Positions 36,265 to 44,508 of a stretch of 64,000 bases of DNA are shown in pieces; the stretch's first letter is position 1, and each line of letters starts with the position of its first letter. A program made the translations under genes and the position numbers. This stretch comes from Marinitoga piezophila KA3 (lineage in GTDB: Bacteria > Thermotogota > Thermotogae > Petrotogales > Petrotogaceae), in contig NC_016751.1 of assembly GCF_000255135.1 (NCBI RefSeq), forward strand, positions 992,001 to 1,056,000, in the 5' to 3' direction. Below the pieces are notes generated by a model that saw only the letters and a list, made by a program, of their open reading frames with translations, was not told where the DNA came from and made no database searches.

Positions 36265-37190
36265 TCTAAAATAACAGATTTGCTGAGATTTCTTGGTTTA
36301 TCTGGATTATGACCTTCTGTTAAAGCTTTTTTGTATCCAAGATATTGCGGAAGTATCATTTTGAGGGGACTTTCAAATCCATTCTTATATGGTATCTTTA
36401 AATCACCATTTTCTCCTACAAAAATCACTTCGGCTTCCATTACCCTTAATTCTTCTGCAAGTATTCTTTCTTCTTTTGTATCCTTTGAATTTATTATAAC
36501 AAGCGTTTTATCCGTAACCAATGATTTTGGTCCATGTCTATATTCCAATGGCTCATGAAATTCCACATTTTGTATAGCCATTTCTTGAATCTTTAAAGCG
36601 CCTTCTTTAGAAATTCCATATTGTTCTTCAAAACCTAAAAATACAAAATGGCTGAATTTTTTTAAGTCTATTTTGTCTATTATGCTTTCCACATTCTTTA
36701 CCACTTCAATTGATTCATTTGAAAGCTCATGCTTTTCTATACCATTTAATAAAAAGTTTAATATAAACACAAAAGAACCTGTCATTACCACGCTTTCTTC
36801 ATTGGCAAAATCAAAAACAAAACTTTCATCGCATACCTTTGTAAGTGTTGAATTCTTTTCACATGTAATACCTATGGTCTTTATCTTTCTTTTTTTAAAA
36901 TGCTCTACAGCCTTCACTGTTTCTGTTGATTCTCCTGTTCTTGATAGGAATATTGCAACATCGCTTTCTGGAACCTTATCAAATACTATTACATTTCCAC
37001 CTGAAATTATTTCGGCATTATATCCATTTTTTCTTAGCATTTCTGTTGTAATGTATCCAAGATTATATGAAGAACCGCATCCTACAAAGGTATATTTTTT
37101 ATCTTTTTCAAATGAAAAATCAAATTCCTTTGTATGTTTTAATAATTCCGGTATTCTTTCTATTTCCCTTAAAGTTTTTTCACCTTTCAT
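36261..37190 (-). CDS. SIS-domain sugar-phosphate deaminase/isomerase
   Basis: Two SIS domains, as in GlmS C-terminal half, AgaS and NagB-II. The start is the ATG at 37190, which overlaps the permease stop as ATGA; a longer in-frame extension to 37301 lies inside the permease gene and is not used. The 309-aa protein shows FVGCGSSYNLGYIT, LSRTGESTETVKAV and GPKSLVTDKT, the sugar-phosphate binding loops. In an operon with a hexosaminidase and a sugar ABC importer it probably turns glucosamine 6-phosphate (or similar) into fructose 6-phosphate. No glutaminase domain is present. Confidence 0.85.
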   Translation of the reverse strand: MKGEKTLREIERIPELLKHTKEFDFSFEKDKKYTFVGCGSSYNLGYITTEMLRKNGYNAEIISGGNVIVFDKVPESDVAIFLSRTGESTETVKAVEHFKKRKIKTIGITCEKNSTLTKVCDESFVFDFANEESVVMTGSFVFILNFLLNGIEKHELSNESIEVVKNVESIIDKIDLKKFSHFVFLGFEEQYGISKEGALKIQEMAIQNVEFHEPLEYRHGPKSLVTDKTLVIINSKDTKEERILAEELRVMEAEVIFVGENGDLKIPYKNGFESPLKMILPQYLGYKKALTEGHNPDKPRNLSKSVILE

Positions 37191-38422
37191 CCTTTCACCG
37201 CCCCTTGTGTTATTCCGGCTATAATGTGTTTCTGGAAAATCAAAAATGCAATTATAACCGGTATTCCTATAATCGATGATGCTGCCATTAATGTTGGCCA
37301 TTCAACCTGATTGAACTTCTGGAATAATGCAAGACCAACCTGAACAGTTCTCATTTCCTTTGAAGTAGTCATTACCAATGGATAAAACAGCATATTCCAT
37401 GAACTGATAAAGGTATTTATTCCCATAACCGCAAGCGCTGGTTTTGACAATGGGAATATTACATGGAACAATACCTGAAAGGTATTTGCGCCATCCACAT
37501 ATGCTGCCTGTTCAAGCTCTATAGGGAGTTGTTCTATGTACTGTTTTAATAAGAATATTCCAAATGGGGTTACAAGAAACGGGACGATTAGGGAATAATA
37601 GGTATCAATCCATCCAAAGTTTTTCATAAGGATAAATATTGGTATTATGGTAACCTGAGGGGGAATCATCATAGTTGCCAATACTATTAAAAATAACACA
37701 TTTTTTCCAAAAAATTCTCTTCGAGCAAATGCATATGCCACCATTGTAGAGAATATTATATTTCCAACAACTGCAAAAATAGCTATTATAAAACTATTAA
37801 ACATATATCGCCCAAACATATTTTCTTTCCAGACGTTTACAAAATTTAGCATCGTTGGGAATTTGTATTTTATCTTAAAATCATCAAGATAAACAGTGGC
37901 ATTTTTAGTGTTAAATAAAAATGCTATTTTGGTTATGTGTTTCAAGTTTACACCATTTTTGCTAATATTTTTTGAACTAATTGAAACTTTCTGCCATTTA
38001 TTTGAATCATTATTAATTTCAACCTTAATATCAGAATAATTGCCATCAATATCATAAAACTGCATATCAAAAGCTTTTACATTATCTGATTTTATATAAA
38101 AATCCAGTGTTTTCATAACTCTTAAATCCATATCATTTGTAAGAAGAGCTATTTTTTGGTTTTCACCTGTGATTAAAACCTTTAAACTCTGTGTGCTTTC
38201 TGGAGAATCCTTTACTAATCCTATTTTAGCGCCATTATATGTTTTTACTTTTCTTTTTACATAACGAATATACTTAATCTCAAAATCATTAAGATATTTC
38301 TCAGTAATCACATGTGTTAAATTTCCCTGCGGAATTATTGCAGTAAAAAACATTGTTAATAATGGAAATAGGGAGATTCCAAGTAAAACAAACATAATCA
38401 AAAGAAATGTAAATCTCTTCAT
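37187..38422 (-). CDS. Sugar ABC permease, MalG-like, with extracytoplasmic beta-domain
   Basis: Inner-membrane permease, 411 aa. After TM1 (residues 5-30) an insert of about 135 residues (55-188) stands outside the membrane. It reads like a carbohydrate-binding beta-sandwich: LDFYIKSDNVKAFDMQFYD, NKWQKVSISS and ATVYLDDFKI follow the CBM-type pattern. The membrane core follows with the EAA loop EQAAYVDGANTFQVLFHVIFP. Plain MalG/UgpE permeases are about 280 aa. The insert may hand sugars to the pore or hold the binding protein. It starts directly at the stop of the partner permease. Confidence 0.85.
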   Translation of the reverse strand: MKRFTFLLIMFVLLGISLFPLLTMFFTAIIPQGNLTHVITEKYLNDFEIKYIRYVKRKVKTYNGAKIGLVKDSPESTQSLKVLITGENQKIALLTNDMDLRVMKTLDFYIKSDNVKAFDMQFYDIDGNYSDIKVEINNDSNKWQKVSISSKNISKNGVNLKHITKIAFLFNTKNATVYLDDFKIKYKFPTMLNFVNVWKENMFGRYMFNSFIIAIFAVVGNIIFSTMVAYAFARREFFGKNVLFLIVLATMMIPPQVTIIPIFILMKNFGWIDTYYSLIVPFLVTPFGIFLLKQYIEQLPIELEQAAYVDGANTFQVLFHVIFPLSKPALAVMGINTFISSWNMLFYPLVMTTSKEMRTVQVGLALFQKFNQVEWPTLMAASSIIGIPVIIAFLIFQKHIIAGITQGAVKG

Positions 38423-39297
38423 TATATATCACTCCTAAGCAGGCGCTTCTGTATAATGGTGAATATAAGAATTATCGTCATTAAGATATATGCTATTGCA
38501 GAAGCATAACCCATATCAAATTGCCTAAACGAAGTTTGATAGAGATAATGTACCACTGTCTGTGTGGCATTTGATGGTCCTCCACCTGTCATGGTGAAGA
38601 TTTCTGCAAATATCTGAAATGATCTAATTGTATTCAAGGATATAATGAAAAACATAGTTGGTTTTAATAAAGGTAATGTTATAGAAAAAAATGTCTGTAT
38701 TTTTGAAGCACCGTCTATTGATGCAGCTTCATAAACCTCACCAGGAATACTTTGCAATCCTGCAAGGAATAATATGGTATAATAACCTATAGCTGCCCAT
38801 ATATCCATAATCATTATTGCGAGCAATGCTGTTTTTGTAGATGCAAGCCAGCTTGTCCCAAGAGGTTTTATTCCTATTAACGGCAACATTTGATTGAAAA
38901 ATCCATTTGCGCTGTATAGATATATCCATATTGTTGATATAACAACCATGGATATTACTGAAGGCAGAAAAAATCCAGCCTTAAATAAATCTTTTAAAGG
39001 CAATGACTTACTGTTGATTAATACAGCAAGTATAAGAGAAAATGTTGTGGTAAATGGAATAGTTCCAATTACAAATATAAACGTGTTTTTTAAAGCCTTT
39101 AAAAAGACTTCATCGCTAAATGCACGTGTATAATTTGAAAATCCAACAAAATCAAAATGTGGATTTAATCCTGTATAATTGGTAAAACTCATAAAAAAGG
39201 AATATCCTATTGGAAATATTCCAAAAACCATAAATATTATTAAAAATGGCGAAAGCAATATAAGAGTTTCTAAATTATATCGTGTTTTCTTTTTCAT
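38422..39297 (-). CDS. Sugar ABC permease, MalF/UgpA-like
   Basis: 291-aa permease with six hydrophobic segments. The EAA loop EVYEAASIDGASKIQTFFSITLPLLKP contacts the ATPase, which is not encoded here; thermophiles often share one MsmK/MalK-type ATPase among several importers. It sits between the binding protein and the second permease. The family motif FSNYTRAFSDEVFLKALKNT is present. Confidence 0.92.
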   Translation of the reverse strand: MKKKTRYNLETLILLSPFLIIFMVFGIFPIGYSFFMSFTNYTGLNPHFDFVGFSNYTRAFSDEVFLKALKNTFIFVIGTIPFTTTFSLILAVLINSKSLPLKDLFKAGFFLPSVISMVVISTIWIYLYSANGFFNQMLPLIGIKPLGTSWLASTKTALLAIMIMDIWAAIGYYTILFLAGLQSIPGEVYEAASIDGASKIQTFFSITLPLLKPTMFFIISLNTIRSFQIFAEIFTMTGGGPSNATQTVVHYLYQTSFRQFDMGYASAIAYILMTIILIFTIIQKRLLRSDI

Positions 39298-39316
39298 TTT
39301 TTCAACTCCTTAAAAG

Positions 39317-39342
39317 GCCTGCGTAGGTGGCTCTACGCAGGC
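39317..39342 (-). promoter_or_regulatory. Intercistronic hairpin behind the binding-protein gene
   Basis: Ten-base perfect stem gcctgcgtag / ctacgcaggc, loop agccac (minus strand), between the binding-protein stop and the first permease start. No long U-run, so it is more likely a partial terminator or an mRNA 3'-end stabiliser that raises binding-protein expression over the permeases. Confidence 0.6.
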
Positions 39343-39349
39343 AATTTTC

Positions 39350-40558
39350 TTAATGATTCAATACTTGCTGTATCTTGAGGTTATAATATCTTAATGTGCT
39401 TTCTACATCCTGATCTTCTAAAATCATTTTTTCTATAGCTTCTGTTAAATATTGCTGAATCTTGAACCATTGTGGATGTGAAGGTGCTGGTCTTGCATAT
39501 TTGTTTTGTTCATAGAATACCTGATGCATTGGATGGTCTTCAAACCATGGATCCTTATCTGCTCCAACTACTGAAGGGAATACTGAAGGTACTAATTTTG
39601 TAATCTGCATTGCAACGTCTGACTTTAATAAGTATTTTACTAATTTCATAGCTGCTTCTTTATGCTTTGACTGTTCTGTAATTGCCAATACTTCTGCTCC
39701 GGCAAATGATGCATGATAACCGCTCCATTTGTTTGGTTTTGGTATTAATGTTACATCAAATAATATATTTGGATAATTGTTTTCAATTCCTGAAATATCC
39801 CATGCTCCACTTACATACATACCTAATTTTCCTTCTCCAAATGCTTTTGCTAAATCTGCCTGTTTTGTCTTTAATGAATATTTTGATAATGCTTTATAGA
39901 ATTTTGCAGTTTCTATAACCTTTGTTGAATATAATAATGATTTTTTCATATCCTTTGAGAGAATTGATGCTTCATTTCCCCATACTGCTGGTAAGAACCA
40001 TTGCTGCCATGGACTGAAATTTTCACCAGCTGGCATACCAAATCCATAAATATCATCACCTAAAGCATCGATTTTCTGTGCTGCAACATATAATTCTTCC
40101 CATGTTTCTGGTGGATTATTTGGATCAAGTCCTGCTCTTTCAAATAAGTCTAAATTAAAGAATAAAGCTCTTGTTCCCAATAACCATGGCATTGCCCAAT
40201 AATGGCCATCATATTCAACTGAAGTCCAGCCAAAATAATGATCCTTTTCTTTTGCTGCATAATCGTCCATATTCATAATAGTTTTTTGACTTGCAAAGTT
40301 TGCAACCCATGTGTTTCCAAGTTCAACAACATCTGGTGCATTATTTGCTGCAATAGCTGTAACAATTTTATCAAAACCATTTGACCATGATAACTGTACA
40401 TACTCCACTTCAATATCAGGATTTTCCTTCATAAATTGACCAAGAATCTTTGCTGATGATTCATCATCAAGCATAAACCCCCAGAATGTTATCTTGGTTT
40501 TACCAAATGAGAAAACTACCAATAAACTCAATACCAATACCAAAAACAACTTTTTCAT
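39350..40558 (-). CDS. Sugar ABC transporter binding protein
   Basis: Family 1 extracellular solute-binding protein, 402 aa. Signal peptide MKKLFLVLVLSLLVVFSFG, then KITFWGFMLDDESSAKILGQFMKENPDIEVEYVQ, the typical opening. No lipobox cysteine. Recognises an oligosaccharide by family; the neighbours (hexosaminidase, SIS enzyme) suggest chitobiose-like or muropeptide sugars. The ATG follows AAGGGGAGG. Confidence 0.92.
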   Translation of the reverse strand: MKKLFLVLVLSLLVVFSFGKTKITFWGFMLDDESSAKILGQFMKENPDIEVEYVQLSWSNGFDKIVTAIAANNAPDVVELGNTWVANFASQKTIMNMDDYAAKEKDHYFGWTSVEYDGHYWAMPWLLGTRALFFNLDLFERAGLDPNNPPETWEELYVAAQKIDALGDDIYGFGMPAGENFSPWQQWFLPAVWGNEASILSKDMKKSLLYSTKVIETAKFYKALSKYSLKTKQADLAKAFGEGKLGMYVSGAWDISGIENNYPNILFDVTLIPKPNKWSGYHASFAGAEVLAITEQSKHKEAAMKLVKYLLKSDVAMQITKLVPSVFPSVVGADKDPWFEDHPMHQVFYEQNKYARPAPSHPQWFKIQQYLTEAIEKMILEDQDVESTLRYYNLKIQQVLNH

Positions 40559-40588
40559 ACAAATACCTCCCCTTTAAATTTGGTGATT

Positions 40589-42004
40589 TTATATTTGATG
40601 TTCCTTAATTACGCGTATTGCCTGATAAATGGATATTAATTTCGTTGAATAGGTAACTATATGATTATCGCTTTCATATAATTCTTCATCCTGATCATTT
40701 CTGATAATTACATAAATAACCTTTTTAAATTGTCTCTTCAATCTTTTTTGCAATCGCAATTGTTCTGAAAATCTAAATGAATCAAGCACAAAAGAAATTG
40801 CAATATTACCTTCAAATTTTTCTTCTTCCGTTTCACCTGTAACAGGATCATATGAATATACATTTGCATCTTTAAATTCAAATTTTACCAGTTCTTCAAG
40901 AATCTTTAAGTCATTTGCCGTTGTATCTGCCTGACTGAGATTTTTTGGTTTTGGAATAAAAATCGCAGGATTTTTTAACTCAAACTTCTCGTTTAAACTT
41001 ACCTTTAATGCCTTTCTTGCTATTTTATTCAAAAAACTTCCCTTATACTCCGATGTATAATACTTTTTTTGCAATTTCTCAATCTTTTCTATTTTGTTTT
41101 TAAGAAGTTTTTTATCAATTTCTCCATTCTCAACTGCATTTATAAAGGCATTATATATAGGTTTAAAGTTTTCCCTTGCTTCTGCTATTAATAAGATATC
41201 TCCGCCATTATTAAAGAACATCTTTACGCCTTTTTCAGGAAAATAATTATTATAATACGCTTTCATTTCAATGGCATCGCTAATTACAAGACCATTATAT
41301 TTAAGCTTTTCACGCAATAAATCCGTCAATATTTTTTTTGAAACTGTAGCCAGCTCTTTGTCCAGGGATTTATAGATAATATGGGCTGTCATAATCATTT
41401 CAATTCCAGTATTTATTGCTTCTTCAAATGGAAAAATATCTTCATCTTCAAATGAAAAATCATCGATTACAGGAGTTTCTTCATGTGAATCCTGAATGGC
41501 CTTTCCATGACCGGGAAAATGCTTTGCTGTTGGTAAAATACCTGAATCTAACAATCCCCTGATATATTCTTTACCAAATTCTGCAACCTTTCTCGGATCA
41601 TCGGAAAAAATTCTAAAGCCAGTAACCGCACTTGAATCTCTGTGCAAAACATCTAAAACTGGAGAAAAAACCATATTAAAACCATATTCTTTTAATTTAT
41701 CCCCGGAATATTTTCCATACTCATATGCATATTCCGGGGCGTTAACCTTTCCAATAGAATAATTTCCAGGGGAAGAAAGTATTCCCGGAACTGTCTCAAG
41801 CTGGCCGCCTTCATGGTCGGAGGTAATTAATAACGGAAAATCAAGTGAATATAATTTGTCCATGGAAATCTGCAATTCTTCTATACTTCTCATATTTCCT
41901 GGATATAATATTACTCCAGCAGGTTTATATTCTTTTATAATCTCAATTGCTTCGTCATCCAATCCATCTGGAAAACCTAAAAAGAACAATTTCCCATAAT
42001 TCAT
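40589..42004 (-). CDS. nagZ: GH3 beta-N-acetylhexosaminidase, NagZ-like
   Basis: Glycoside hydrolase family 3, 471 aa without a signal peptide, so cytoplasmic. The NagZ hallmark KHFPGHGKAIQDSHEETP holds the Asp-His pair that acts as acid/base, and the nucleophile Asp is in GLVISDAIEMKA. Substrate loops SDHEGGQ and TGFRIFSDDP are also NagZ-like. The C-terminal ~150 residues form an extra alpha/beta domain found in GH3 enzymes from Bacillus-type bacteria. It would release GlcNAc from imported chitobiose or muropeptides. Confidence 0.9.
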   Translation of the reverse strand: MNYGKLFFLGFPDGLDDEAIEIIKEYKPAGVILYPGNMRSIEELQISMDKLYSLDFPLLITSDHEGGQLETVPGILSSPGNYSIGKVNAPEYAYEYGKYSGDKLKEYGFNMVFSPVLDVLHRDSSAVTGFRIFSDDPRKVAEFGKEYIRGLLDSGILPTAKHFPGHGKAIQDSHEETPVIDDFSFEDEDIFPFEEAINTGIEMIMTAHIIYKSLDKELATVSKKILTDLLREKLKYNGLVISDAIEMKAYYNNYFPEKGVKMFFNNGGDILLIAEARENFKPIYNAFINAVENGEIDKKLLKNKIEKIEKLQKKYYTSEYKGSFLNKIARKALKVSLNEKFELKNPAIFIPKPKNLSQADTTANDLKILEELVKFEFKDANVYSYDPVTGETEEEKFEGNIAISFVLDSFRFSEQLRLQKRLKRQFKKVIYVIIRNDQDEELYESDNHIVTYSTKLISIYQAIRVIKEHQI

Positions 42005-42006
42005 TC

Positions 42007-43107
42007 CTATCGCCTCTTTTTCATGTTATAGTATATTTCAAGGAACTTTTCTGCACCATTTTTAGTGGAAAACATCTTGTGTAATATCAAAGAAGCCGCT
42101 CCACGCGAAGTTAAAAAGTCTTTAGAAGATGTATGATTAAGATAAATATTTCTATTTTCAAACATAAATACTTTTTCTTTTATTTGACTTATAAACACAT
42201 CAAGAAATTCATTATCAAGCAAAACGATATTTCCACCTATTAATACAGTATCTGGATCAAATACACTGATAAAATTGGAAATCTTTTCTGAATAATAATC
42301 AAGAAATTCTCTGGAATTATCCAATAATTTTTCAATTGGATAGTTTCTTAACTCTTCAAAAGATATTCTCTTTTCATCATTAATCATGGCCTTTTTTATT
42401 TCAACTTCACCGGCATAATTATTACTTCCATGATATAATCTGTTTTTAATGATTATTCCAACACCTATACCGGTTCCGTCGTTAACATAATATGGAATTG
42501 AAATATGAAAATATAAAATGTTTTTCGATTTTTCCCTGTTACATAAATTAAAGTATAAGGCCCCACAATTACTGTCATTTTCAATATAAACAGGGATATT
42601 ATCCTTTCTCTCAATCTTTGAAACAAGATTAAAGTTTCTAATATTCAAAGCCTTGGAATATATAATCTTTCCATTTTTAGAATCAATAATACCCGGAAGA
42701 GATATTCCAATGCCATATATATCCAGTTCGCTGTAACTTTCAATAACGTTATTTAATTGAGAAATGATATTTTCTTCATTAATCATTACGCTTATCCTTT
42801 TTGAAGAAATAACCTTTCCTGCAAGATCAGTCAAAGCAACTTCAATACCATCCTGTTCAACAGATATTCCAAGGATATGCCCTATTGAATAAGCAAATTG
42901 AAATACAGTTGTTTTTCTTCCTCCTTGAGGTGTAGAAGATAATTCATCAACCTTTTTTATTAAATTCAAATCTTTTAATTTATTCAAAGAACGAGAAACT
43001 GTGGATTTTTCCAAACCTGTTTCTTTTGAAATTTCCATTAAATATGTCTTTTCCTTTTTCCATATAAAATTCAATGTTTTTATTAATGAATCGGTAATTC
43101 TTATCAT
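42007..43107 (-). CDS. ROK-family transcriptional regulator
   Basis: NagC/XylR-type regulator, 366 aa: an N-terminal winged helix (about 1-70, with EISKETGLEKSTVSRSLNKLKDLNLI) and an ASKHA-fold sugar-binding part with YGIGISLPGIIDSKNG, ENDSNCGALY and GGNIVLLDN. The typical ROK CXCGXXGC zinc motif is not seen. It probably represses the operon it heads and responds to the imported amino sugar or its phosphate. The stop lies two bases before nagZ. Confidence 0.88.
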   Translation of the reverse strand: MIRITDSLIKTLNFIWKKEKTYLMEISKETGLEKSTVSRSLNKLKDLNLIKKVDELSSTPQGGRKTTVFQFAYSIGHILGISVEQDGIEVALTDLAGKVISSKRISVMINEENIISQLNNVIESYSELDIYGIGISLPGIIDSKNGKIIYSKALNIRNFNLVSKIERKDNIPVYIENDSNCGALYFNLCNREKSKNILYFHISIPYYVNDGTGIGVGIIIKNRLYHGSNNYAGEVEIKKAMINDEKRISFEELRNYPIEKLLDNSREFLDYYSEKISNFISVFDPDTVLIGGNIVLLDNEFLDVFISQIKEKVFMFENRNIYLNHTSSKDFLTSRGAASLILHKMFSTKNGAEKFLEIYYNMKKRR

Positions 43108-43174
43108 CTAAATCACTCCATGTATTTTATAATTTTCTAATCGAATTTCAATTCTTTTTTAGTTGTTTTATTTT

Positions 43175-43201
43175 TAGTTAGTTGCTTGATGCAACCAACC
43201 A
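43175..43201 (-). promoter_or_regulatory. Palindromic operator, probably for the ROK regulator
   Basis: Arms tagttagttgc / gcaaccaacca around ttgat; nine of eleven arm pairs match. It lies 68 bases upstream of the regulator's own ATG, as expected for autoregulation, between two divergent genes. Confidence 0.55.
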
Positions 43202-43295
43202 ACTTAAATATAACATAATTATAAAAAAAATTCAAATAACATTAATAATAGCATTTTTCCAATATTTCAAAATAAATGGATTTTTTTAAGAACCA

Positions 43296-43325
43296 TTGAC
43301 TTTTTTTAATATTTTTTATTATAAT
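43296..43325 (+). promoter_or_regulatory. Promoter of the 43372 gene
   Basis: TTGACT, 18-base spacer, TATAAT, 47 bases before the start codon. Confidence 0.65.
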
Positions 43326-43371
43326 AAATATAGTTTCATCTTTAATTTAAATTAATGAAAGGAGTGGAAAA

Positions 43372-44448
43372 ATGAAAAAAACTTTTTTTGTTATTATTTT
43401 GATAGTTCTAACTTTTCAGGTATTATTGGCAAAAGGCTACATATATAAATTTGATAAATTTTCTAACTTTCATAATATAATAGTAGATGATTTTAATAAT
43501 ATATATCTTGGAAATCTTCAAAATGAAATTATAAAAATCAACATGAAAAGCGAGATTGAATGGATTTATAATTCCACGAACCAAATTTTACAGATATATC
43601 CTGTAAACAACAAAATTGCATTTACAACAATGGATAACAAATTAATATTTCTCAATGCTGATGGAACGCTTTATACTATGAAAAAATTTAATTTAAAAAC
43701 TCCACCTATTTTGTTTTCAAAATTAAATAATGGCACTCTATTAATGCTTATGAATAATTTAATATACTCAGTAAGACTGGAAAAAAGGCAAATTATATTA
43801 AATGTTCTGTCTAAAAATTTCTTATCCAAATTGCCGTATAATACCTCTTCCAAAATCATAGATGATAATTTATATTTGGCAATTAAAGATAATTTTGGAA
43901 TTCATAAAGCTATTTATAAAAATAATGCACTTTCTCATGAATTAATGGAAAGTGCCAGTATAAAAAACGAACATTTAAGTTTCGGATTCCCTGCTTTCTA
44001 TGAAAATAATGTTATATTTGCTATTGATGAAAAACTGTATTCAAAAAAACTTGGAAACAATCATACCAATTTCATATTCAATATTTTCGATGTTTATAAT
44101 AACTTTAAAGATTTCAAGCCATATATAAATTCAAATATTATTGTGTATAATAAAGAAATATTTTTCACTACAAGTTATAATGATTTAATTATTCTCAACA
44201 TAAATGGAAAATTAAAAAAGACAATTAATTTAAATTATTCCGCTTATCAATACAAAATGAAGATAAGAAATGATAAGATTTACATTCTTTCTCAAAATAA
44301 ATATAATGGAAAACTACTAACTTTTGATATTAATAATAACAAAATAGAGGATCTTCTTGAATTAAATGACGGTGCTCTTGATTTCAATATTATCAATGAC
44401 AATATCTATATTTTGACTTATTATGGTCTTTATAAAATTGCCAGGTAA
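43372..44448 (+). CDS. Secreted propeller-like protein
   Basis: Not recognised by name. The 358-aa protein has a signal peptide (MKKTFFVIILIVLTFQVLLA) and no lipobox. The mature part is a row of weak beta-propeller repeats with units such as NNIYLGNLQNEIIKINMKSEIEW, NKLIFLNADGTLYTMK and NDLIILNINGKLKKTINL, a PQQ-like pattern. Six or seven blades seem likely from length. Probably periplasmic and a binding protein; no enzyme motif. Single-gene unit with strong promoter and terminator. Confidence 0.7.
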   Translation: MKKTFFVIILIVLTFQVLLAKGYIYKFDKFSNFHNIIVDDFNNIYLGNLQNEIIKINMKSEIEWIYNSTNQILQIYPVNNKIAFTTMDNKLIFLNADGTLYTMKKFNLKTPPILFSKLNNGTLLMLMNNLIYSVRLEKRQIILNVLSKNFLSKLPYNTSSKIIDDNLYLAIKDNFGIHKAIYKNNALSHELMESASIKNEHLSFGFPAFYENNVIFAIDEKLYSKKLGNNHTNFIFNIFDVYNNFKDFKPYINSNIIVYNKEIFFTTSYNDLIILNINGKLKKTINLNYSAYQYKMKIRNDKIYILSQNKYNGKLLTFDINNNKIEDLLELNDGALDFNIINDNIYILTYYGLYKIAR

Positions 44449-44469
44449 AATTATATTTCGAATATCAAT

Positions 44470-44508
44470 TAAAATAACCCTTCCAGAAATTCTGGAAGGG
44501 TTATTTTA
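44470..44508. terminator. Bidirectional terminator
   Basis: Near-perfect palindrome with arms aaaataacccttccagaa / ttctggaagggttatttt; overlaps the stop of the minus-strand ATPase gene. Confidence 0.88.

Noticed and set aside
36673-37224. A 183-codon plus-strand frame
   Set aside because: Antisense to the SIS-domain gene; composition (Ser/Phe/Ile runs) is what a reversed AT-rich coding gene gives.
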